Source: Antedon mediterranea (lineage: Eukaryota > Echinodermata > Crinoidea > Comatulida > Antedonidae). Taken from it: a stretch of DNA of 60,000 nucleotides. This document shows, one piece after another, positions 37,401-52,400 of this stretch. The DNA is taken from assembly GCF_964355755.1 (NCBI RefSeq), contig NC_092672.1, positions 27,216,501 to 27,276,500 on the forward strand, written 5' to 3'. The number at the start of each line of letters is the position of its first letter. Position 1 is the stretch's first letter. The notes under the pieces are model-generated. The model made no database searches. It worked only from the letters and a program-made list of their open reading frames with translations, and was not told where the DNA came from. Both the position numbers and the translations under genes were made by a program.

Positions 37401-40400
37401 ATGCCATGGTTTATAAGTTTAAGTAAAATGATTTTTATAGCACTACTACATTAAATCTAATTAACACGATATTTTAAAGATGTAGATGTCCCCCAAAACA
37501 TGAAAAATAAAGGTAAAAAATATCTAATTTTTAATAGAACATTTTGTATTTATGTGAAAGTTATTCACTTTCGCCGAAAATAAATTCGGAAAAAAATATT
37601 GATTTCGTTTATAAAAAATCAAATTTTTTCGAACTTATCAGCTCAGAAATTCCTAAATAATATAACTCATAAGTATGATATGATATGTTCATGAGCATCC
37701 AAACAGAGATCCAATCTGTTATCTTCACCACCTAAACAAGCATGTGCGACAAACAGAAGTGCTGGAGTTTCCCTGATCGTATGATGTAAACAGCTCTGCC
37801 ATTAATTTCCTGGTAAGTAGAATTTTATTTTACTGTAGATGAATGATATCCTCCTATAATAGTTATATATCGCAAACTAGACGTTTTTGGCTTTAGTTAT
37901 AGGGCTAAGCCTAGCTAGAGTGAGGTCTAGATAGTAGTTTACTACTGTGTAGTGTAGTATACCTGTAGGCAGGCAGACTGAGATAATCAGGTCAGAAAAG
38001 TAGACTAGCTAGGCCCTATATATTGTACTCACCAAACTAGATCATCACTCCACAACTAGCTACAGGAAATAGGATGTACTATTGATATACATTTGGAGTT
38101 GGACAAAAAACAAACATTAGGAAAATGATCAGGATACAGTACCAAAGAAGTTGAGTATAGTGTAACACTCTGACCATCAGGTCAACAACCCTTTTTCACT
38201 ATTTCTCCCTACTCCGGTCCATCTATAATTTAACATTCCTAGTACAGGTTCCTTCCTGTCCCCCTAGCTACTCTTTATTCACTTTCCTATAACCACATCC
38301 TTAATCAATCATTGATTCTTCATTATCAGGGTATGTTCCCTTCTAAATAGTTCCCTCCCGGTATATAATTAATTAGGACCGTTCCTTAAATATGGATGTA
38401 CTGGTAAGAAGGGAGAGAGATAAAAACGTTTATAATTGAGAAGAAAATGTATGTATAGCCAGAACAGAGCATTACATTGAATATTGATATAAACTGTCAT
38501 ATTTACTGTTTGTACATTAGTGGCGATGTGTGACATCCTGCTGCGGATACTATAGTAACGGATACACTAAAACACCACCGTTACAATAGAATAGATTGTT
38601 GTTGATAGCAACCAAAATGAAAACACTAGTAATTAGACTAGACCTTGAGGGAGGGGATGCACCAATATTAATAATATGAGATACTAATAATAAGGAATGA
38701 CTATTTTGGATACAACCATTTCAGGAATTCCTTACTGTACATTAGTACCCCAAATTGAAAACTTCAGATTCATGTACAGAAATAATAATTATATGTAGGC
38801 CTACAGTATGCAATAAATTGTGAATATTTAAAGACTCATGATGTTTTTGTAAAAATAATGCATATATATTACTTTAAAAACAATAAACCAGATCATTCCT
38901 TGTCTTAAATGTACGTTTTATGGTAAATTATGATAAAAAGAGAGAAACAATGCACTACCTAGGTGGTTAAGTCACCAACTAGGGAAAACGCCATCCTTGA
39001 TCTGGTTATATCAGATTTTGCGGGGTTATACCATACTCCCCATATTAGTTCTCCGATTGGTCGTAGTGACCACAACTGTGTCAGTTGGTTGCCCAAGATT
39101 TCTAAGTGTGTAAACATCTTAAATGTGAAAACCATCCAGCCCATTAAGGACTCTAAAGTAAGAGAATTTGGTAATTGGATCCAAAACCAAACTTGGTCTA
39201 ATGTTTATGAAGCTGTTGATGTTCAGTCCAAGGCAGACGCTTTTTATCAAACGGTTAATCATGGTGTTGATAGTTTTTTTCCAACCAAAACTGTGAAATT
39301 ACATAACAGGGACAAACCATGGATGACGGCTCATATAAAGAACCTGATTAACCAAAGACAAAGAGCGTTTGCCATCGGTGATAAAACCTCCAGGACTAGC
39401 CTCAGAAACGAAATTATTAAGCAAATTAAAAAAGCCAAGGCTTCACACAATATTAATAAAGTTCGAAGACTCCAAAGGACTGAACCTGGGAAATGGCACA
39501 AAGAGGTCAGGTATTTAGCAAACATGAACAAATCTGATATTACCATCCAAATGACAGATATTGCACCTACAGATTTTGTAGGAGCTGCTAATGCTATTAA
39601 TAAGCAATTAGTTATAGCCGCCAACTCACAACAACCTTTGGTTTTAACTGATCTCCCTGCCTATTTACCTAGCCCAGTGCGTCCTCCCCAGGTCCAGCCT
39701 TGGGAGATGTTTGACGATATGAATAAACTTTCCACTTGTAAGGCTGGTGGCCCAGATGGTTTACCTCCACGTTTATTAAAGGTTGTAGCATACAAACTAA
39801 GTCAACCAGTGACAAATATAGTTAATGCATCCCTTACGCAGAGCAAAGTGCCCACCCAATGGAAGGAAGCCAATGTGATCCCACTCCCTAAAACGGCCCC
39901 ACCATCAATTGACAAGTTACGCCCGATTTCCCTGACCCCGTGCCTAGCAAAAATTTCTGAAGGTCGTGTTTGTAAATGGATTGTTGAGGCAATTAATCCC
40001 CGGATTGATTATAGACAATTCGGTAACCGCAAAGGATTGTCCACCACCCACTGTCTGATTGATATTTACCACCATCTAGTTTCTGGTGCAGAGAAGCCGA
40101 AAAACATTAGCACACTTGTGCTAACTGATTTTTCCAAGGCGTTCGAGTTAGTTGACCATCAAATCTCAGTCACAAAACTGCTCGAACTTGGGGCACCTCC
40201 GCCACTCGTACAGTGGGTGGTGGACTTCCTGACGGAAAGAAAACAAAGAGTCCGATATAAAAATTCGTACTCTGATTGGATTGAGTTGATGGGTGGAGTG
40301 CCCCAGGGCATAATCATTGGTCCCATAGCATTTTTTGGCTATGATCAATGACGCTCTAGTTAACATCAATAATAACAAAATGAAAGTCTGGAAATATGTA

Positions 40401-43400
40401 GACGACCTCACACTTGGTGAAAATAGGACTAATTGTGGTACATCGATTCAAACTAGTTTAGACACTCTGTTTGAATGGAGCATTATTAATAAACTAAAAC
40501 TAAATCCAAATAAATGCCTTGCAATGCATATCAATTTTAGTAAACATATATCCCCCTATCCTGATTTGCATATCTAATCATTCTTTGGCTGTAGTTCAGG
40601 AAGTTAAATTGTTAGGTGTAATCATTCAAAACAATTTAAAGTGGCAAAGCCATGTAGATAACATTTGTATTAAAGCTAACAAGAAAATGTTTATGATACG
40701 TAAGTTGAGAGAAGCAGGTCTTAATAGTAATGAACTTATTTCTGTTTATAAAGGTTATATGAGACCGGTGCTTGAGTATGCAGCCCCTTTGTGGCATGCA
40801 GGTCTTACGCAGGGACAGGTGAATCAGGTGGAAAAGATTCAGAAGCGTGTCTGCAAGATTGTGTTGGGCAATGAGTATACAACATACTCGGATTCTCTTG
40901 CCATTTTAAATCTTCAACCACTCCACACAAGAAGATGGCACTCTTGCAAGGTTTTTGCCTCTAAAGCACACGCCTCTGGTCAATTCTCCACCTGGTTCCC
41001 TGCCCCTCAGTATATATCCTGCATGACCCTTAGACATAATCGTAAAGTGGAAAACTATAGTTATAAAACAAAACGTTTCCAAACTAGTCCTGTCCCTTTT
41101 ATGGTTGAACTTTTGAACAAACTGTAATTTTTTTTTTTTGCGTGTATTATTTGAGGTAACTGCAGTCTAATTTATTCGTTTTTATATATGTATGTTGATA
41201 GTGATTATAGTTTAAATAGTTTTTATAATGTAATACATATGCAATTCAGCCATGTGCTGCCATGTATGTAATTTGTATGTGAATTTTGAATTTTGAATAA
41301 ATATACCGATATATATATACCTAAGTAGCTCGCATTGAATTTCCTCTCTTTAGCCGCCTTTAGTTTTGTAGGCCTATAGCTGGTAAACATCGGTAACATA
41401 CAGACATCGTATGCTAGCTATAGGCCTAGCCTGACATTGTATAGGTGCTGCATTAATTACCTTTCTGTTTTTGCGCCAGACTCCGTTGATACAAATTGGG
41501 GGAAACCCAGTGTTTTCACTGAAAAGTTATGAGTCTCCTATTTGTTTTGGCCTCACGATCGATCGAAAAGTGGATGAATTACATTAATTTATAGCGGGCC
41601 ACTAAAATTACCATAATAATAACCATTTAGAGACAAAAAAAGTTACCTCAATAGGACCATATAGTATTATTTTTTACATTAAATGTAGTTTGTGACCGTA
41701 AATTAGATCTAAAAAACGTAAGGATGGGACTTTTCTATTTAATTTTTTAATTTATAGACTATTGAAGACTGGAACAGAGGTTACACCCATAGTACGTAAA
41801 GGCAACTGGCGATTGACTCGGTAGTGGAACACAAGAAAAATATTGGATGACTATCAGCATTTGACAAATATATTGGCTGTTGTCCATTTTCATTATAAAT
41901 GAATATTTTCCAAACATAGCAACAGCATTAAATAAATTTAAAAAATACTACTACAAGTATTTAAATGGTCTATAAATGGTCTAATGAAAACAAACTAAAA
42001 CTTAACCCAACTAAATGTAAAACTATGTATTTTAACTTTCAAAGAAATTAATATGAGCATGAACCCCTTTTGATTGGAAATGCTACAATTGAAATCGTTA
42101 ATGAAACTAAGTTACTAGGTTTATGGATACAAGCAAACCTCAAATGGGATTGTAATGCTAAAGAAATTGTATCCAAAGCCAGCAGAGGTCTGCATATATT
42201 GTGTAGATTAAGAAAGTTCAATCTTTCAAATATGATCTTGATGTATTTAAGAGTTACATAAGACCAAGTGTTGAATATGCTGTCCCAGTATGGCATTCTC
42301 ACAAAGAAACAAAGTGATATGATAGAATCTGTCCAAAAAAGGGCTTGCAGAATAATACTGTGTAATGACTACATATGTTATGACCAAGCACTCAAGGATC
42401 TTTCTTTAGACACTTTATCTGATAGAAGGCGTAATCTATGCTATAAGTTTACTCTGAATTGTTCAAAAAGTATTCATTTTGGAAAATGGTTTCCAGTGAA
42501 GAATAAGTAACATGAAACTAGCACGTGTAAAGTATCAACAACCCAAATGCAGAGTTGAAAGATATAGAAAAAGTGCAATACCATACCTTACCTCGCTTCT
42601 AAATGAATAATCATTAGGTATCACCCAAAATTCAGCGCAGTAAAGTTTTTTGTTTCCTTTTTTCACTATGTTTAATGTCTATGTTAGTCTTTTTGGTCCT
42701 TTTATGTGTTACTATTTTAAGCTAAATTTTTTTAATGTTCCTGTATAGTATTTCTAGTGTCTATTGCATCCTTTTTTATATATAATTACCATTGGTGTTA
42801 TGCTTTTATACAAATTTTAATATTGAGAGTATGTAAATATCTTTGTAATTCAGCTAAGGCTGCGATGATGATATTGAAATAAATGAAAAGAAAAAAAAAA
42901 GATAAACTCTTCATAACTTTAATGTGTGAAAATTTATAGTACAGTACAGTACAAAATGAGTTAATTACTAGTATATTCCATTGAATTTCTGCATTATTGT
43001 TTGTAAAAACTCTTTGACAATTTATCTTCAACTATTAATTGATGTGATGATTGTGGCATTACAGCAATAGCGTGTCTTTTGGGATTGTTCATCCATTTTA
43101 AAGTGTCATTGTAAGAAACGTTCAAATAAATATTGTGAATGTTGCTACCACATTTTGTGTTGATTTCTTCACCATTTTCCACTACTTGCTCATATTGTTC
43201 ATTCAATTTATAGTGTGTTAATACCTATTAAAAGAAAGACATTTTGTATTGAAATATCTACATAAAAAGTGTAATTGTGTGAATGTTGGTTTGAACGTTA
43301 TTGCTTTGGAAGCATTTTCAACGGGATCCTTTTCAACATTGTAAAGTACACATTCAAAAAAATATTTAACTTAGATTATTTCGTCATTTTCTCTACTACA

Positions 43401-46400
43401 ATAATTACATTATTAGATGTACAGTATAATTTTCACAAATTTATATTAGCATTAAAAGCTAATTCATCATGATGGAAAAACCAAGCACCATAATCTCTCC
43501 TGGCCCTGGTGGTGATATGAATAATGGTGATCGACTATTATAGTTTTATACTAAAAATAAGAAAGAAGAGGTGGTGGTGTCAAAATCACTCTTCTAAACC
43601 TTATTTTTTACTACACGCTCTAAATAATCACAGATAAATTGAAAGAAATGTTTTTTTAAATGTTGTAGGCCTAATCCTAGTTAAAGCTAGGTTGGCAATA
43701 ACTATTAATAAGGCTTAAGTTGTATTCCATTAGTATAGCTAGGCCAGATCGCAAAGTCGCCCCCATACAAAGTTGCCCTGACACAGTCGCCCCATCCGCT
43801 CCGCTGTGGTCGCACTGCACAACGCCCCATCTCAAAAAGGGGAAACCCCGCCGATGATATCAGTCGCGTTTCATTTTGGTCGCAATTAAAATAATGATGT
43901 TACCTTGGTCGATGAATATTTATTATTAATTATTAAATTGTTTTAATTTTTTATTTTGCAGGTCTAGGAGAAAGATGTGTGCCTTAAAAAATGACAATCT
44001 GTAAACATAGTTTAAGATTATAATATTATTCGGCATAATGTCATTTAATAGTACATGATTATTTAAATGTGAAATATTTTATATGCAACAAATTACGTAA
44101 AACAATTTATTAATAAACATTCATTTTTACTATTAGTATTACAATGAACATTTGATTATAAGCCCGGAAAGGCAACCCCATCATTCTATTATAAAATTGC
44201 ATCATATTTCAAATATTTTGTAAAAGTTAGAACAATGTATTAACATTACGAACACTGTACTTTACTGGTGCCAAATTGGGTCCACTTGAGCACAGTGTAT
44301 TAACATACAAAAAGATATTAAAATGCAGTGACTTATTTCTATTTTATATCACTGTGCTCCACTGGCGCCAAATTGGGTCTACTTGAGCACAGTGTATTAA
44401 CATACAAAAAGATATTAACATTCAGTGACTTTATTTCTATTTTATATCACTGTGCTCCACTGGTGCCAAATTGGGTCTACTTGAGCACAGTGTATTAACA
44501 TACACAAAGATATTAAAATGCAGTGACTTATTTCTATTTTATATCACTGCTTCACTGGCGCCAAATTGGGTCCACGTGAGCACAGTGTATTAACATACGA
44601 AAAGATATAAAAATTATTGACTTATTTCTATATCACTGTGCTCCACTGGTGCCAAATTGGGTCCACTTGACCACAGTGTATTAACATACGAAAAGATATA
44701 AAAATTAGTGACTTTCTATTTTATATCACTGTGCTCTACTGGTGCCAAATTGGGTCCACGTGAGCACAGTGTATTAAACATACGAAAAGATATTAACATT
44801 CAGTGACTTTATTTCTATTTTATATCACTGTGCTCCCATTGGTGCCAAATTGGGTCCACGTGAGCACAGTGTATTAACATACAAAAAGATATAAAAATTA
44901 GTGACTTTCTATATTATATCACTGTGCTCTACTGGTGCCAAATTGGGTCCACGTGAGCACAGTGTATTAAACATACGAAAAGATATTAACATTCAGTGAC
45001 TTTATTTCTATTTTATATCACTGTGCTCAACTGGCGCCAAATTGGGTCCACGTGAGCACAGTGTATTAACATACACAAAGATATTAAAATGCAGTGATTT
45101 ATTTATATTTATATCACTGCTTCACTGGCGCCAAATTGGGTCCACGTGAGCACAGTGTATTTACATACGAAAAGATATAAACATTATTGACTTATTTCTA
45201 TATCACTGTGCTCCACTGGTGCCAAATTGGGTCCACGTGACCACAGTGTATTAACATACAAAAAGATATAAAAATTAGTGACTTTCTATATTATATCACT
45301 GTGCTCTACTGGTGCCAAATTGGGTCCACGTGAGCACAGTGTATTAAACATACGAAAAGATATTAACATTCAGTGACTTTATTTCTATTTTATATCACTG
45401 TCCTCAACTGGCGCCAAATTGGGTTCTCTTGAGCACAGTGTATTAATATACAAAAAGATATTATAATTAAGTGACTTTATTTCTATTTTATATCACTGTG
45501 CTCAACTGGCGCCAAATTGGGTTCACTTGATAACAGTGTATTAACATACGAAAAGATATTAAAATGCAGTGACTTATTTTTGTTTTTATCACTGTGCTCC
45601 ACCAGCACCAAATTAGGTTCACTTGAGCACAGTGTATTAACATACGAAAATATATTTAAAGTGACTTATTTCTATTCTATATCACTGTGCTTCCGGTGCT
45701 AAATTTGAGCCACTGGACCAGTTACAGTATAGTACTATTTCTATTTGAATACGCTCTGAATATACCTCTATTATCACGTCATATTTTTTTTGTGATGATG
45801 GAGAGGTCACATTCATGCACAAGAATCATACAATATGCATAATTCATAAGCTAATTCAGGGCAAGGATTGAGTTAAACCGGAAGCCAGTTGGTTGCCAGC
45901 CAATTGACTTCTGGTTGATCATTTTTTATTTTAAATTACGATTTTCTCAGGTAAATTTATTTTTCATCCAGTTTTTGGTCAAGGTGAATAACTTTCATGG
46001 AACATTAAAATGGCCTATTCATTACATTTTTTTTCAAAAAAATTTTTGTCAGGGGTTCAATACATCTTTAAGGATAGAAAAATACAAGTTTATTGAAATA
46101 TTAATTTTTTGTTTATTTCATTATTATAGTCTAGTCTACTACTATTTTATTAGTCTTAAAGATTATTAGCTATTTTGTTAAGCTCAATAAGAATTGCAAT
46201 ATTTACAAAAATATGACAATAATAATAAAGACATAAGAGACAACAAATGTCAGTAATTCTTACATTTTATTTTGTTCAAAGCTAAAGCTTCTAAAATTTT
46301 TGAGAATGCAGTCATAGAAGAAATGATGAAACTTACAGAGATTAATGAAGTGATAAAAGAACTTAACAAAACATCAACAGAAGGTGTTTCTGATTTCGAG

Positions 46401-49400
46401 TATGATGTGAAAGGAGAAAACGTGACATCACAGTCAACAGAAAATGCAGCTGAAGCAAGCACATCAACAGACATGTTGGATCTGGAAGTTGAGGGTAAGC
46501 ATTCATCACATTAGCATTTATTTGCATCAAAGTATTGAATCATAACATAATGACGTGGACCAGAGTTTAATTCAATCTTTAACAAATGTAATATCTAACA
46601 ATATCCACACATGTAATTTTAAATATTTCAATAACAAAACAAGTCAAATTTTAATTTCGAAATTATTATTTAATCATTTTAATTTTTCTCCCCAATGTGT
46701 TTTATAGATTTGTCCCCCTAAAGAATTTTTTGTTTCACATTTTTCGTTGAATATGCCATTTTAATGTCACGTATTAAATAGTGTACCCGAGCAAAATGTA
46801 ATTTAAAGCAAAACAATGCTTAAATTGTCTGTCAGACATTGATTTTTGGTTAAAATGAACCGTTTATTTTGTATTTTTATAAGTGAAATCATTTTTTTTA
46901 TAGAAGTGAATAACTTTAGGGGCATGTCAAAATTATATTACTCCGTGTAATGCAGTAAACACAAAGTTTACAGCGGGTGCACTAACACTCCTAACAGATG
47001 TTAGTTTATGCATAATCTTGTGGATTTCAGTAATTGCGTTAGCAAATTGATTATTCATAAAGTAAGCAAATGAATATTCATGAGTAGTACAGCAGAAACA
47101 GGAGATATGGTGTGTGTGTCGTCAAATGGAATTGCTTTTAACTATTGTGCGGCTCGCACGAACGCACGTGGTAATTTCATACAAGCGGAGAGGGTAATTC
47201 TTACCACAAGGTACATGTGCATCAAATGGAATGTCCCCAATTATCGTCTGTTCAGCGGCGAAACTCGCATGATGAACACACGTGGTAATTTCTTACCATA
47301 GGGGTGCGTGTACATCACATTACGTGTACAGCCCCATTAGAGAATATATATATGTTCATTTTTAAATGTCACTTAACCTCCGACTGTGACATGTGTTTAT
47401 ATAAAGTCTAATTTTTGGCAGCCATTTTTCAAAATGGCCGCCTATAACACCAAATTTTCTTGGATCTTAGTAACAAATGAAGATAGAGACTTATATTTGG
47501 TCTCAAAATGTTCTTAATATAGATATTTATATTTACTCTAATGGAATATTTTTTCAAAAAATGACCGGAAATATCGTTTTATGACCAATTGCCCCTTGAC
47601 CTGACCTTATCAGTATCTCAGTAACTACTGATCATAGATACCTCAAACTGGTCTCAAATTATTTAGAATTTACATGTTTATATTTACCTTAATAGAACTT
47701 ATTTTACAAAACTAACCAGAAATACCATTATTTACCTATGACCCAATCTAAGGTTAATTCAGGTAAGTATTGGTCGCATACACTTGAAATCGGTCTTAAC
47801 TTCATCAGAACATCCATATTTGTTTTTAATCTAATAGAACATTTTCCCCAAAGTTAAAAGGAAATATAATTACTGACAACTTGACTTTTGACCTGAACTT
47901 ATCAATACCTTATTTAAAAAGCTATTGGTTATAATACGGTATTATGGTCAAAATATGTTCGGCAAATGCCTACTTAAAAGAGTGTATGGAGATATTTCAT
48001 CGCTACAAGTACTGTTACTTGAAGGTAAAGAATGGACTTGGAATGAACCAGGATACTGATATCCTAGTTGATGATGATCAAGAAATACCAAAATACATTA
48101 TACCGCTTTTTGTTGCTGAAAAAAAAACTTCGGGCTCCAAAAATGGGAATTCCCCTGAATTGAAAACAGCTGAAACACACTTAACGTATAATGTATTACA
48201 AAATGTTCAAACACCTCCCCCCCCCCCCCCCCTTATTAAAACTGCAAAATGGCCTATTTAAAGTCTGATTTTATTCATATTTTTGGGGGACAATACATCT
48301 TTCAGTTCATAACTATAAAGTCCGTATGTTATTCATAGTCATAGATTCTGTGAGTCTATGAGCAATGTCTTGCTTTACAATGTATCTGATATCATGTTCA
48401 TTGGTGTCACAAAATCATTGATTTTCATTTCAGAGAGATTTTCGTGTCCTTTATTTAGTATTATCTATTTATTGTATAGCCTATGTAAATACTTTAACGT
48501 GACTACCACTCTGAGGATAGCAATTGTTTTAATTATAATTTTTGACTGTGTAATTTTGATGTAGCAACTCGCGTTTGGCGACAAATAAAAAAATCCAACA
48601 TACTTGGGTTCAAACTTCAACTCGCAAAGGCACAACTAGAATGCTCAAAATAAATATTTAAACTAAACTATTTAAACTTAACTATTTTATGCATAACACG
48701 CGGCGCCCTCATTTTGGATCTATAGATGAGACAAAAGACTAATGATCCGGTGATTTGGCTCGAAAAAGACAAAGTTAGTAATTACAGTAATTTTCCTACC
48801 TAATACCTTTACTGTAAAGTGTATAATTTGTGTTAGAAATTCTGTACAAGGCCTAAATAAATATTTTAATGCCAAAAGTATCAATATTATTAATTATCTT
48901 CATAAAGGATTCTGTAAAATGTGAACTAGGTAGGCTTATTTACTTATTGTAGGCTGTCCCAGTAGATATTCTACTGATATTTGGCTATCGGCTTTTATAT
49001 TGGGCAAATAAGATTTTACATCCCCTTGGGAAATTTTTTTTGTTTTCTCAAGAAAACTATCATTCCCAAGGGGATGTCAAATCTTTTATACTGTATAATC
49101 TTTTTATCTGTATAATAATATGTATATACTTGAATGTGGTTGGTTGAAAGTACTGTAATTGTAATGTCGACAGTGCATGCTATTTTAAACATATCTTCAA
49201 TGTTAATTGAATTCACTATCCTGTCCCCACCTCCTTTAGTTTTACTATGAAAGAAGAATAACATACCATTTGTAATTTGTTTCTATATATTTATAAATTA
49301 AATTTTTAACCTATTACATTAACTTGACATTTTTGTTTTTTTAATTCAAATTTATTTTAAATTGCAATACAGAGCCAAGTCATGAGATACTGCAAACAGA

Positions 49401-52400
49401 GATTCCTCCGAACATCCAAAAGAAATTAGAGATTATGTTTCAGACAGAAGGAAATGAGATTCAAGCATCTAGCAACAAATTTGTTATGACCATCAGGGAC
49501 TTTGGAGGACAACCAGTTTATCATGTGATACAGCGGGTAAAGTTGTTTGTTCATTTAGTGTATGCTGCAATTTAATATCCACAAAAAAAATAAACCTCAA
49601 ATCTCATTTGTTAGGTGTTTCATGTATGATTTTCATTTGATTTTAATCTTAAATTTAGGTTTAAAATCAATTACGTGTATAGGGAAGAATTATACCAGTT
49701 TACAGTTCATTCCTATTAATTTTAATAATGTAGACTATTAGTAGTCCCATGATAAAACTACAGTTAATAGAAACGAATATTTTAGGCACACTGGGCTCCT
49801 ATGATACCAAATATGAAGGCACACTACAGCAGTCCTGAATATTTTAGTGTGAGTGAGTGTGATCAAATTGGCACATGTAAGAAAGAATGGCTGAGGGGAA
49901 TAAAAAATACCACTTAAAATGATGAACTTGTCACCAGCTAAAATGTTTAGTTGATTGTACAGAAGGATGGCGACAGAAGTTTATACATTACTGTACCTAT
50001 TTTTTTTAAATCATGCTCTAAAACACCTCTTATACAGTAAGCTGCTCTTCTGCATCTCACTTAAGCCTGTAGGCTGTCCAAAAGATGGTCTGCCGTCTAT
50101 GGTCTGATTTGGCTTAATATTTGTAAAAAGAAAAACATTTTGGCACACATGGCGTGTGAATGAATAAAACAAAAGTATAACCCCTTTAGTAATTGTAGTT
50201 GACGCAACGGTATATAATAAACAACTACTAATATAATGTAAAATAGCTGTATAATTTATTTCCAAGTGAATAATATATTAGATCCAAATCGATGAACAAT
50301 AGATAAGATTGCAACAAGCTAGAAATGATGTGTATCAGAAAGAACGAATGTTACTGTGTGGTAAAACTTTAGATACCAATGATTTTAAGAGTTTCACCAT
50401 TCACATTCTTTGACCAATAGGAATTATAATAATGTCCTTATCATATGGATAGGGAGTGATCACATTCCTACATGTACATGTGTGGTTAATTAATACTTAT
50501 TCCTTTTACATGTGCTTTTACCAGGAAAAGTTGATAACTGTCTAAACGACCTTTCTATGTAAAGATAAATGCAAGGCTGTTGATATACAACTCTGGGCTT
50601 TGAAAACCACCCATAATTAACATTATGAGGCTGCTACACCCTGTTGGAGTGCCCATAAAAAGAATAAGGAACCAATAACTACCTATAGGGACATTGAAAT
50701 TGCCTACTATTCATTAGAAGAATATTAATTGTATTTTCTTGAGAATGATTCTATAGTTTGTGTTTATCTTGTAGATCTTCATGGTATCATTTGCTGTTAT
50801 TTGTGTTGTATTCAATCTCTGTGATGATCTTGATGCTCCAGCTAAAGTTCTGAATCCAACAACTGTAAGCAGTAATAATATTATTTTGTATTATTTTTTT
50901 CATACTTCTGTATAAATATATAGTTGATTTAGAAAATTGAAATGATTTATATATCATGCAAAAAAAAGTTATCCAACCTTAATTGTTTTGTAGCAAATGT
51001 TGTTGTCTTCACAACTCGCTGTATTTAAATGGCATTGCGTAATTGTCTTCTCACATGTATTCACATAATAGTAATAATAGAGAGGTTTCGCAATCTTACG
51101 AATACGATAACGAAAACGGATACGTCACGCACACGTATTCGTTTTCGTAAGCCATGAAAAAATCTGTTTCGCATGGCAACGAAATATTGAGGCGCGTCCA
51201 AAATATGACTACGGTAAATTTGAGTGAAGCGAAGTTACGTGTTGCTTGGCTGCCTAGGCCTAGCGTAACATCAAAGCGAGTGAGGACTTTAAAAATTGAC
51301 TTGGCATTTTAGTGAATTACTTTAGTAAATAACTTTCAAAAAATCTATAATTATATTATAATCATGAATCATTCCTGATTCAAAAGCAAAATGTGCAAAA
51401 TAGATCAAAAACTATACTCGTTTTGTAGTTACGAATATGACTGGTGATATTCGTCAACACGAATACGCTTTACGAATATGAAATGGGGATCAGCTCAAAA
51501 GTTTCACAAATGTATGACGTATCCGTTTTCGTTATCGTATTCGTAAGGTTGCGAAACCTCCCTAATGGTAATATTTAAAATAAGTGGAACTGATTCTAAA
51601 CTCACTCTATTAAACAAAGCAGTTGCTTAAAAAATTAATGAATAAGTTTATTTATTTTTATTTATCTATTTTTTATTTTACCCACGTTTTTTATTTTACT
51701 GATACCCACAGCATTGTCATGTTTTCAGTTATTTGCCTTTGGATTTATTTTAAAAAGATATTAATCTAATCCACTGGACTTAGTTGTTAGAAAACAGCGA
51801 TTTTTCACAATCTTTCCAAGTCGTATCACATTAAGCTAAATGATGGAATGTCAGTGTTTGGTCAGAAATGGGGTCGAGGAGCTGTTAGTAAAGTGTCTAG
51901 GAATTTTGTTGATAGCTGAATTGAAAGTTCTGGATAAATTATGACGTAGGCCTCCCCTTCTGTTCAGGTTCGGTGCGTCGGTTCACCACAATGGGAGATA
52001 CTGGCTACCCTAAACCACATCCATGTTGTTGCCTATAGAATTTCATATTGCAAACAAAGTATAGGTGGTGTTAAGACAAAGTTCAAACAACAAATATACC
52101 TGATCTGGATTTAACTTGATTCTTTCTTTCAAGTATAATCCTTGGCCAAAAATTCTCTTGAAACATTCGTCTTAAGATGGAACACATGTGAATATAGTGC
52201 TGATTATTCACACTTAACATCAACCACACTTTTAACAATTCATGAGGATGTTGTCATGAACCCAGATGGTTTGTGAAAAAAGGCAGTATATGTAAAATGT
52301 GAAGCACAGTCCCTGAATAAATCAATCAATCAAAGTAACATTTATTTCTCTTATTTCATAAAGTTCATAATAACAAATAATAATTTGATTAAAATAAGAC

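Larger units (their letters stand above)
37110..46281 (+). other. Gene B intron 7, 9.2 kb
   Basis: The intron carries the 38959-41305 LINE, a LINE fragment, the orphan minus-strand ORF and the 96-bp satellite. It splits the Roc domain between switch I and the switch II region. Its size comes mostly from these insertions. Confidence 0.7.

Noticed and set aside
44255-45720. CRISPR-like array
   Set aside because: Direct repeats are contiguous 96-bp units without unique spacers, in a eukaryotic intron.
47944-48261. 105-codon plus-strand ORF as a gene or exon
   Set aside because: It runs through a poly-C tract, has no recognised domain and no phase-compatible link to exons 8 and 9 of gene B.
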